From: Microbacteriaceae bacterium UBA6152
GTDB taxonomy: Bacteria > Actinomycetota > Actinomycetes > Actinomycetales > Microbacteriaceae
NCBI GenBank assembly: GCA_002423075.1
Contig: DIUS01000008.1
Span: 8,346-24,409, forward strand
Reading direction: 5' to 3'
DNA length: 16,064 nt
Shown piece after piece: positions 7,801-13,327 of the stretch. Position 1 is the first letter of the stretch, and every line of letters begins with the position of its first letter. Made by a program: the position numbers and the translations under genes. Below the pieces are notes generated by a model. The model did not search any database. It was given only the letters and a program-made list of their open reading frames with translations, and had not been told where the DNA came from.

Positions 7801-8228
7801 GGCTGTGTGAACGCGTCGACGAGCGCGCGGGCGGGGCTCGAGACCTCGGCGGCACTGGCCGCATCCGTCGACCGGGGCACCGGCGCCGCGCCCAGCAGGC
7901 CCGACGCCCCCAGCTGCACGAGCCGCTCGCGAATGCGTGCGGCGAGCTCGCCCGCAGCCTTGCGCGTGAAGGTGAGGCCGAGCACCTGGTCGGGCGCGAC
8001 GTGCCCGTTCGCGACGAGCCACAGCACGCGCGCGGCCATGGTCTCAGTCTTGCCCGACCCTGCTCCGGCGACGACGAGCGCCGGACCGAGAGGTGCTTCG
8101 ATGATGGCGCGCTGCTCGTCGGTCGGAGTGTGCTGCCCGAGCGCTTCAGCGATCGCGACGGCACTGAAACGGGGGGCACCCTCAGGCGCGGCTGTGGCGG
8201 AGCGCGCGGAGGGCATCCGTTCACTCAT
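4851..8228 (-). CDS. adnB: AdnB-like UvrD-family helicase with RecB-like nuclease domain
   Basis: This 1125-residue protein is the lead-motor subunit type of the actinobacterial AdnAB complex, which unwinds and resects DNA double-strand ends for recombination. The superfamily 1A helicase motifs are intact: a Q-motif near TDEQ (37-40), Walker A AGAGSGKT (54-61), DEYQDT (311-316), GDPHQSIYGWRGA (337-349), TIHGSKGLEWD (703-713) and YVAVTRAR (791-798). The C-terminal PD-(D/E)XK nuclease shows KID with Asp1026, VDWKTG with Asp1054 and Lys1056, and the following QLALYRVAYA helix. Length is close to mycobacterial AdnB (about 1100). Its ATG at 8228 lies inside the end of adnA (8-nt overlap), so it is probably made from the adnA transcript by translational coupling. 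The start could also be the ATG four codons later. The 3' end is repeated twice downstream. Confidence 0.9.
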   Translation of the reverse strand: MSERMPSARSATAAPEGAPRFSAVAIAEALGQHTPTDEQRAIIEAPLGPALVVAGAGSGKTETMAARVLWLVANGHVAPDQVLGLTFTRKAAGELAARIRERLVQLGASGLLGAAPVPRSTDAASAAEVSSPARALVDAFTQPTVATYNSFASSLYRDHAVLIGRDPDGVLLREASAWQLARELVTSSRDERLAELDLSVDKITQSVLQLAHAVAEHDADIADVRRVITDFLSVAELPLGDRYERRDKFDALMKLGATLPIVDLVEQLQQVKHRDGYVEFADQVSLALSIVRRHASVAEQLRDRYRVVLLDEYQDTNVAQTWLLAELFGGTPVMAVGDPHQSIYGWRGASASNLDDFAARFTSAGGEPVGRYSLSTSWRNGTAILQAANVMVEPLNARGGVAVETLRPSPVASSEPIDVAFEETLHDEARVVAAWLAERVAEPPPGAKRGAVDAEGRPLRASAALLMRNRATQPVFLTALRDAKVPVHVLGIGGLLEQPEIADLVSALAVIDDPAAGTELVRLLAGSRWRIGIADLHALSRIASWLRDRDLAQRAFSDEVKARLRASVARTDGVSLVDALDFVAAASDGHSQLTALSPAGLERLQDAGRLFATLRTRTALDLPDLVLTVEHELMLDIEVAANPSRTMGEAPREAFFEALDGYLALADHATLGGFLGWLREAEWRDNLSPRSEDPEPGTVQVLTIHGSKGLEWDHVVVPRLVVDELPSKPRDGTTGWLKLGVLPYELRGDAAELPVFAWRGAETRKELLQRREAFSDEVGAHLEREERRLAYVAVTRARHRLLLTGSWWAGQTKPRGPSPFLLPLEAHGLIGTLPAEPANSENPIVDDESDEPWWPVDPFGERRASVVAAAERVRAADPSERGDDRRGWQREIDLLLAERAERLAATGRVTVPLRVPASSFKDFITEPAEVAERLRRPMPQRPFRATRLGTVFHRWVEQRYGLGAQPDAVDGFDIELDLATDGIDPQALDTLQATFERSEWATRTPVDVERELHLPFEGRILVCKIDAVFSTDPNFDPVRDRGSGRAPRSVEIVDWKTGKAPRDDADRAAKELQLALYRVAYARWAGLPLDAVTAAFYFVADDAVLRPTSLPDEAELRTLWRAAVG

Positions 8229-11200
8229 CGCCGGTCACCGGCCCCACGCGGTGGATGCGGTGCGCGCCCAGCGCGAAGTCGAAGCGGTCGATCGTGCGCA
8301 CGCCCGTGAGCTGCGCAACGGCGATGGCTTCGACGGCCTGACGCAGCCGCTCGCGGAAACCCTCGAGCTCGTCGTCATTGAGCGGCTCTTGCACGGCCTC
8401 GCGGTAGTCGTCGCCACCCTTGCCCTCGCGAACGTAGAGCAGACGTGCGCCGCCGGGATGATGCGGCAGCCCTTCGAGCACCCCATCGAGCACGCCATCG
8501 AAGGCACCGTCGGCGTAGGCGAGCTGGTAGGCGCCGAGCTGAGCATGCTCGTCGATCTCGCTCTGCTTCGTCAACGGCGTGCCGGTCTTGAGATCGATGA
8601 TGCGCACCCCGCCGTCGGCGTCAACTTCGAGCCGATCGACGATGCCGCTCACGCGGGCGCGATCGACCGTCACTTCGAACTTCTGCTCGGCCGCGACGAG
8701 GCCGCGCGACTCGGCCTCGGCGTCGCGCAGGTAGGCCGCGACACCCAGGGCGTAGCGGCGGGCGAGCCGTCGCTGCTGCTCGGCGAGCCACGGCGACTCG
8801 AAGACGAGTTCGTTCCACCGGCTCTCGATCGCCGCCCAGATGGCGTCGACTTCGGGCTCGGTCGCGGTTTCCATCGCCCAGTGAACGATCGTGCCGATGC
8901 CCATCGCGGGGCTCGTCTCGCTCGGAGCGATGCGGTCGAGAAACCAGTCGAGGGGCGACTTCTCGATCGCCTCAAGCTTCGAGGGCGAGAGGCTCACGGT
9001 CTCATCGCCGGCGAAGAGCTCAGCGTCGGTGCTCGGCGCGAGCAGCCCCCACCACGACGACGGGTTCGCTCCGGGCACGCGCTCAGCGGCGAGGCGGGCG
9101 AGCGCGAGCGCGGCCTCGGCGCGGTCGCCATCTCGCGCGAGTCGGCCATCGTCGACGAGCTCGCGCCGCAAGCGCCCGACGAGTCGCCGCAGCGACCGAG
9201 CCCGCACGGGGCGCGCACCCGAAGCCGCGATGGCGGCGTCGAGTGCGGCCACACTCTCGTCGCTGGAGGCGGCAGCGTCGAATCCCAGGGTCCGCGCCCG
9301 CTCGCGCCGCGCGTGCTCGCGCACGAGAGCGAAGAGCGCGCTCGGCTGATCGTCATCGCCCGCCGTCGCCGTGACGACGAGCTGCCGCCGCGCGCGGCTC
9401 GCGGCAAGGGCGAACATGCGCAGCTCGTCGTCGAGCACGAGGCGCCGCTCGTCGAGATCGTCGACGGGCAGGCCGCGCGCGAGCCTGCTGATGAGCGGGG
9501 CCCCGAGCAACGAGCCGCGCATGCGCGTGTTGGGCCACACCCCCTCGGTGAGGCCCGCTATGACGACGACATCGGCCTCGAGCCCCGCGACCGCCGCTGG
9601 CGTGGCGACGAGCACCGCGTCGCCCCCGCGCAGCGGAGCGAGCAGGTCGTCGCCGACATCGCTGTCGAGCACGCGCGCGAGAAACGACTCAACCGTGGCA
9701 TCGGGCACCGTGTCGACGATCGTCGCGGCAGCGGTGAACAGGGCGACGACGGCGTCGAGGGCGCGATTCGCCTCGGCGGCCGCGACCCCGAACCCGGCCG
9801 CATCGCGGCGCCAGACCTCGGCGACGTGAGACTCGCTCCAGGCGAGCCAGAGCAGCTCGTCGACAGTGGCTCCGGCTGCGTGCCGCTCGCCGATCGACTG
9901 CAGCGTGCGGGCCAGTCGCGCCGCGCGGCGGGCGATGCGGTGGTCGATCGTCGCCAGGCGGTCGCGCGCGGTGAGAGCATCCACCAGCAGTTCGTCGGCC
10001 GAGCGGTCGCCCTCGCCCGCGAGCTCTTCGGCGCGCAGCGCCCGGCGCAGGCGGCGCAGACTCACGCGGTCGAGCCCGCCGAGCGGGCCCAGCAGCAGCT
10101 CGGTGGCGGCAGCGGCATCGAGGGGCGAACGCCCGACCCCGATATCGACGTGGCGAATGAGCGCCCGGGCAGCCGGATGCTCGCGCAGAGGCCGCCCGGC
10201 CGCCGTCGACTGCACCGGCACGTCGGCCTGGCCGAGCGCGCGCACGACGCCCGGAACCATGGTTCCGCTGCGCACGATCACGGCCATGCGGCCGTAGGGC
10301 ACTCCGTCGAGCAAGTGCCGCTCGCGCAGCAGGTCGGCGATGAGCGTGCGCTCGCGCGTGGGGTTGGGCGCCTCGAGGGCGACGAGCGGGCCGCCCCACT
10401 CGGCGGGCACGGCGACCTCGGGGTGCTCGACCGCGACGGCCCGCCTTTGTGTGCCCGCGGCGGCGGCACCGATGCGGCCTGTCACGTCAGCGGCGAGCCC
10501 ACGCACCGCCGCCCCGTGCCGATGCACGAGCGGCAGCACGATGGGCTGCGCGTCGCGCCAGCCGAGCAGTGCCGGCAGGTGCGCAAGCGCTTCGGGTTCG
10601 GCGCCGCGAAAGGTGTTGGTCGCCAGATCGGGGTCGCCGAGCGCGATGACCGTCGCACCCTGGGCAGCGAGGGCCGCCACGAGATCGAAGCCGCTCGGCG
10701 TCGCGTCGTGGGCATCGTCGAGCACGACGAGTCGCGGCGTCGGCGGCATGCCCGCCACGGGGTCGCGCACGAGCCCGACGGCGGCCCGCACGAGCTCGGC
10801 CGGGTCGAGCTGGCCCGGCCGCGACGACCCGAGGATGCGCCGGTACTCGTCGACGAAGTCGGCGATGGTGGCCCACTCTTGCCGAGAGCGGTCGCGCGCG
10901 GCAGCTCGCAACTGATCGGTGCTCCAGCCGTGCTCGCTCAGCCGAGCGATCGCGTCGCGCAGCTCGGTGCGGAAGGCCGGCAGGCGTCGCACGTCGGGGC
11001 CGAGGTGCTCGGGCCAGGCGGGGCCGGGCCCCGCGGCAGCACCGAGCAGCTCGTCGACAAACGACCGGTCGAGCAGTTCGGCCAGGTCGGCGTCTTGATC
11101 AGCACCGCTCAGCAGTCGCGGCTCGGCGAGACCGCCGAGCCGGTGCGCGGCGGTCACGATCGAGAAGGCGTAGGCCGCGACCGAGCGTGCGAGCGGGCCG

Positions 11201-11496
11201 GGCAACGCCCCGACAGAGTCATCCTGCGAGCCAGCCAGCCGCAGCGCGAGCCGATCGCGCAGCAACGTCGCCGTGCGGCGCGAGGGGGTCAGTACGAGCA
11301 CGGTCGACGGGTCGAGCCCGTCGTCGAGCACGGCAGCAGCCACGAGCTCGACCACCGCGGTGGTCTTGCCCGACCCGGGGGCGCCGAGCACGATCGCGCC
11401 GGGCGTGCGGCGAGCATCCACCACCCGTTGCTGGGCCTCGTCGAGCACCACGGGCGTCGTCGCCACAAGGGGCAGGGCCGCGTCGAAGGTGGTCAC
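8221..11496 (-). CDS. adnA: AdnA-like UvrD-family helicase-nuclease subunit with substituted motor motifs
   Basis: This 1091-residue partner of AdnB contains an N-terminal UvrD-like motor and a C-terminal RecB-like nuclease. Walker A is intact (GAPGSGKTT, 38-46). The DExx box reads LDDAHD (259-264), with Asp in place of the usual Glu and His in place of Gln. Motif III reads GDPDLATNTFRGA (287-299), where the family Gln is Leu291. Motif V is degenerate (VAGLEAD, 636-642) and motif VI keeps SRARR (700-704). The nuclease module looks complete: LSPSKLE (836-842), GTIVHWA, IVDR with Asp954, IIDLKTG with Asp968 and Lys970, then QLGAYQLAY. I see no four-cysteine iron-sulfur pattern like that of AddB. 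The GTG at 11496 lies 6 nt after a TAGCGT -10 box, which suggests a leaderless mRNA. Order adnA then adnB matches mycobacteria. Confidence 0.87.
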   Translation of the reverse strand: MTTFDAALPLVATTPVVLDEAQQRVVDARRTPGAIVLGAPGSGKTTAVVELVAAAVLDDGLDPSTVLVLTPSRRTATLLRDRLALRLAGSQDDSVGALPGPLARSVAAYAFSIVTAAHRLGGLAEPRLLSGADQDADLAELLDRSFVDELLGAAAGPGPAWPEHLGPDVRRLPAFRTELRDAIARLSEHGWSTDQLRAAARDRSRQEWATIADFVDEYRRILGSSRPGQLDPAELVRAAVGLVRDPVAGMPPTPRLVVLDDAHDATPSGFDLVAALAAQGATVIALGDPDLATNTFRGAEPEALAHLPALLGWRDAQPIVLPLVHRHGAAVRGLAADVTGRIGAAAAGTQRRAVAVEHPEVAVPAEWGGPLVALEAPNPTRERTLIADLLRERHLLDGVPYGRMAVIVRSGTMVPGVVRALGQADVPVQSTAAGRPLREHPAARALIRHVDIGVGRSPLDAAAATELLLGPLGGLDRVSLRRLRRALRAEELAGEGDRSADELLVDALTARDRLATIDHRIARRAARLARTLQSIGERHAAGATVDELLWLAWSESHVAEVWRRDAAGFGVAAAEANRALDAVVALFTAAATIVDTVPDATVESFLARVLDSDVGDDLLAPLRGGDAVLVATPAAVAGLEADVVVIAGLTEGVWPNTRMRGSLLGAPLISRLARGLPVDDLDERRLVLDDELRMFALAASRARRQLVVTATAGDDDQPSALFALVREHARRERARTLGFDAAASSDESVAALDAAIAASGARPVRARSLRRLVGRLRRELVDDGRLARDGDRAEAALALARLAAERVPGANPSSWWGLLAPSTDAELFAGDETVSLSPSKLEAIEKSPLDWFLDRIAPSETSPAMGIGTIVHWAMETATEPEVDAIWAAIESRWNELVFESPWLAEQQRRLARRYALGVAAYLRDAEAESRGLVAAEQKFEVTVDRARVSGIVDRLEVDADGGVRIIDLKTGTPLTKQSEIDEHAQLGAYQLAYADGAFDGVLDGVLEGLPHHPGGARLLYVREGKGGDDYREAVQEPLNDDELEGFRERLRQAVEAIAVAQLTGVRTIDRFDFALGAHRIHRVGPVTGDE

Positions 11497-11502
11497 GAGG
11501 CC

Positions 11503-11508
11503 ACGCTA
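11503..11508 (-). promoter_or_regulatory. Putative -10 box of adnA, leaderless type
   Basis: On the minus strand TAGCGT is followed by a 6-nt spacer and the adnA GTG. Transcription would begin at or next to the start codon. No clear -35 hexamer and no ribosome binding site are visible. The assignment rests on the TAnnnT pattern repeated at the same distance before three other genes in this window. Confidence 0.45.
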
Positions 11509-11596
11509 CCGGCGTGAGGCGACAGCGCGGCAGGCCGCATCGGCGGCACCCGGTGCGCCCTCAGTGAACAGGGCGGATGCTCCCCAGCGCGCCCGG

Positions 11597-11602
11597 TACG
11601 CT
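11597..11602 (+). promoter_or_regulatory. Putative -10 box of the DUF3107 gene, leaderless type
   Basis: TACGCT is followed by 7 nt and the GTG at 11610. It lies inside the extended reading frame that would begin at ATG 11577, which argues that the shorter start is the true one. Confidence 0.5.
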
Positions 11603-11609
11603 GACGTTC

Positions 11610-11834
11610 GTGGACATTCGCATCGGTATTCTCAACAGCCCCCGTGAGCTCGCTCTCGAGAGCGCCCAAACGGCCGACGAGGTCACAACCGCGATCACGG
11701 CCGCCGTCGAGAAGGGCGCACCGCTCGTGACGCTCGTCGACAACAAGGGCAAGCACTTCCTCGTGCCGACCGCCGCCATCGGCTACGTCGAGATCGGCAG
11801 CGACTCCGCCCGTCGCATCGGCTTCGTCGGCTAG
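11610..11834 (+). CDS. DUF3107 family protein, 74 residues
   Basis: The sequence beginning VDIRIGILNSPRELALES and ending GYVEIGSDSARRIGFVG is recognisable as the actinobacterial DUF3107 family, which includes M. tuberculosis Rv3208A (TB9.4). The function of the family is not known to me. The protein is predicted soluble, with a probable beta-rich start, a helix around residues 16-35 and further strands. I chose GTG 11610 rather than ATG 11577 because family members begin with this MDIRIG-like sequence and because a -10 box ends 7 nt before it. It is divergent from adnA with a 113-bp shared promoter region. In M. tuberculosis the homologue also lies near adnAB, so the linkage is conserved. Confidence 0.88.
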   Translation: MDIRIGILNSPRELALESAQTADEVTTAITAAVEKGAPLVTLVDNKGKHFLVPTAAIGYVEIGSDSARRIGFVG

Positions 11835-11852
11835 CACGCGCCTTCCAGCCGC

Positions 11853-11858
11853 TACGCT
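11853..11858 (+). promoter_or_regulatory. Putative -10 box of the small membrane protein gene, leaderless type
   Basis: TACGCT is followed by a 7-nt spacer and the ATG at 11866, the same hexamer and spacing as before the DUF3107 gene. No ribosome binding site precedes the ATG. Confidence 0.5.
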
Positions 11859-11865
11859 CGCAGTC

Positions 11866-12174
11866 ATGGAACTGCTCTTCGTCACGGTCATCGGCGCCGC
11901 CCTGTCACTCGGCGTGCGCTACCTCGTGCCCGGCCGCGAGACCCACGGCCTGCTGCTCGTGCCGCTCGTCGGCGCTGCGGCCACGGCCGGAGTGTGGGCG
12001 ATCTGCGTCTGGCTCGGCCTGACCTTCGACGGCGGGTGGATCTGGGTCATCGCGCTCGTGCTCGGACCGCTCGCGGCTCTCGCCGTCGCGCTGCTGCTGC
12101 CCAAGCGCCGCGCCTTGGCCGATGCCGCCCTGCTCGAGCGCCTCATGAAGCCGAGCTCACCGACCAAGGCTTGA
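11866..12174 (+). CDS. Hypothetical three-helix membrane protein, 102 residues
   Basis: I do not recognise this family. The protein has three hydrophobic segments at about residues 2-20, 29-51 and 57-78, and a charged C-terminal tail (PKRRALADAALLERLMK). By the positive-inside rule that tail should be cytoplasmic. A basic loop with GRETH lies between helices 1 and 2. There is no signal peptidase site and no catalytic motif. It starts 31 nt after the DUF3107 stop but has its own -10 box, so it may be transcribed both from that promoter and by read-through. It converges on another small membrane protein gene with a 22-nt gap. Confidence 0.75.
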   Translation: MELLFVTVIGAALSLGVRYLVPGRETHGLLLVPLVGAAATAGVWAICVWLGLTFDGGWIWVIALVLGPLAALAVALLLPKRRALADAALLERLMKPSSPTKA

Positions 12175-12189
12175 GACCCGTCGACGGAT

Positions 12190-12209
12190 GCTCGCGCTAG
12201 CCCGCGAGC
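12190..12209. terminator. Possible bidirectional terminator hairpin at a convergent junction
   Basis: GCTCGCG (12190-12196) pairs perfectly with CGCGAGC (12203-12209) around a 6-nt loop that contains the TAG stop of the minus-strand gene. It sits between two convergent stops. No T-run follows on either strand, so intrinsic termination is unproven. Confidence 0.3.
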
Positions 12210-12514
12210 GCGCGCACCGCGACACCGCTCAAGCTGATGAGTACGACGGCCGCGAGTGCAATCATCGTGATCGAGTAGTCGCGGCGCCACACCACGGCGA
12301 GCGCCGACACGATCACTCCGGTCGCCATCACGATGACGAACACCAGCACGGGCACGCGCACCGCCTCGTCGAGGCCCCACGCTCCGCTCGCCCACACGAG
12401 CCCGCTCTGCACGAGCTGCAGTGCCGCACCCGCGGCGAGCATCCCGAACCCCCACCAGCCCACGCGGGTGCGAGGCAGGGTGCGCACGCCGTCGGTCGGT
12501 TGAGTCGTCGCCAC
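12197..12514 (-). CDS. Hypothetical three-helix membrane protein, 105 residues
   Basis: I do not recognise a named family. After a polar N-terminus of about 18 residues there are hydrophobic segments at about 20-42, 53-75 and 80-100, ending directly in VRALAG. The short loop between the last two helices is basic (WRRDY). The GTG at 12514 is chosen because it lies 8 nt after the stop of the ferritin-like gene and begins a plausible polar leader. The same frame stays open further upstream through that gene but is a shadow there. Close spacing indicates co-transcription with the ferritin-like gene. No strong ribosome binding site is visible, so translation may depend on coupling. Confidence 0.72.
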   Translation of the reverse strand: MATTQPTDGVRTLPRTRVGWWGFGMLAAGAALQLVQSGLVWASGAWGLDEAVRVPVLVFVIVMATGVIVSALAVVWRRDYSITMIALAAVVLISLSGVAVRALAG

Positions 12515-12522
12515 GGCCGCGC

Positions 12523-13239
12523 CTACGCCGTCAGCCCGAGGCGGTCCATGCGCCGCGTGTGCTCGGCGATGAGCTCGGTGAACACGGGCTCGATCTGAGC
12601 CTCGTCTTTCGAGCGGTCGTCGTGCAGCACGAGCGCCGACCGGGCCTGCAGCATGGTGTCGCCCACGAGTCGGCGGCACCACAGGGCGAGGCGCGATGAG
12701 AGTTTGGGGTTGGCCGCAATCGCCCGCTCGACGATGCGGTGCAGCGGTGCATGCGGGTCGCCCGTCGCGAGTGCTTGCGCGACACGGTCGCCGGGCTCGC
12801 CGGCGAGGCCGACCGACAGGGCGATCCAAAAGTCGGTGAGAAAGCCGATCGTCACGTGCGCGCTCGCGACCTGCTCGTACCACTCGCCACCCATCGTGCG
12901 GCGCCTGAACTCTTCGACGCCCTCGAGGTGAGGCTGCATGACATCGGTCTTGTCGAGGTGCAGGCGCTCGAGCTCGGCAGCGAGCGCGCGATAACGGTCG
13001 AGCACGATGGCCACGACATGCGCCAGGGCGTCTTTGTCGGCCACGCGCGGCGCGTTTGACATGGCCTCAGTGAGCTGCTCGATAAAGGTCAGGTGCAGAG
13101 CGGCGCAGTGCCCGAGAAAGACGTCTGAGGAAGGGGCGAGCTCACCCAGATCGACGCGCAGGGCCGCCACAGCAGTGTCGCGCGAAGTCAAGGTCGGCGC
13201 CTCGACTCGGGGGCGCTGCCGTTTCCACCACGAAGCCAC
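12523..13239 (-). CDS. Ferritin-like fold protein (MiaE-like family), 238 residues
   Basis: This mostly helical soluble protein resembles the actinobacterial ferritin-like group usually found beside an RhlE-type helicase (M. tuberculosis Rv3210c position). The family is distantly related to the diiron tRNA hydroxylase MiaE. Candidate diiron ligands are scattered acidic and His residues: His49 and Glu54 in LHLTFIEQ, Glu122 and His128 in WYEQVASAH, and Glu226 and His227 in the C-terminal AEHTRRMDRLGL. I cannot confirm that they form a site. The substrate is unknown, and tRNA hydroxylation should not be assumed. GTG at 13239 follows a TAGGCT box by 6 nt. A shared upstream region separates it from the divergent rhlE. 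Confidence 0.7.
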   Translation of the reverse strand: MASWWKRQRPRVEAPTLTSRDTAVAALRVDLGELAPSSDVFLGHCAALHLTFIEQLTEAMSNAPRVADKDALAHVVAIVLDRYRALAAELERLHLDKTDVMQPHLEGVEEFRRRTMGGEWYEQVASAHVTIGFLTDFWIALSVGLAGEPGDRVAQALATGDPHAPLHRIVERAIAANPKLSSRLALWCRRLVGDTMLQARSALVLHDDRSKDEAQIEPVFTELIAEHTRRMDRLGLTA

Positions 13240-13245
13240 GCGCTC

Positions 13246-13251
13246 AGCCTA
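13246..13251 (-). promoter_or_regulatory. Putative -10 box of the ferritin-like gene, leaderless type
   Basis: On the minus strand TAGGCT is followed by 6 nt and the GTG at 13239. This is the fourth TAnnnT box at 6-7 nt from a start codon in the window. No ribosome binding site is present. Confidence 0.45.
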
Positions 13252-13284
13252 GGCGCTCGGGCGGGCCCGACAGCATAGGCCCGC

Positions 13285-13290
13285 TAAACT
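13285..13290 (+). promoter_or_regulatory. Putative -10 box of rhlE
   Basis: TAAACT in an otherwise GC-rich stretch would place transcription start near 13297 and give a short leader of about 30 nt before the GTG at 13328. The leader is A/C-rich and has only a weak ribosome binding site (ACAGGCG). The divergent -10 box of the ferritin-like gene lies about 35 nt away. Confidence 0.4.
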
Positions 13291-13327
13291 GGCGTTCACT
13301 TCAACAAACGACAGGCGACACACCACC

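Noticed and set aside
7783..11517. A 1244-codon open frame on the + strand opposite adnA and the start of adnB
   Set aside because: It is antisense to two well-supported genes with clear motifs, is rich in Arg, Ala, Gly and His, and has no recognisable domain. Long antisense frames are expected in GC-rich DNA.
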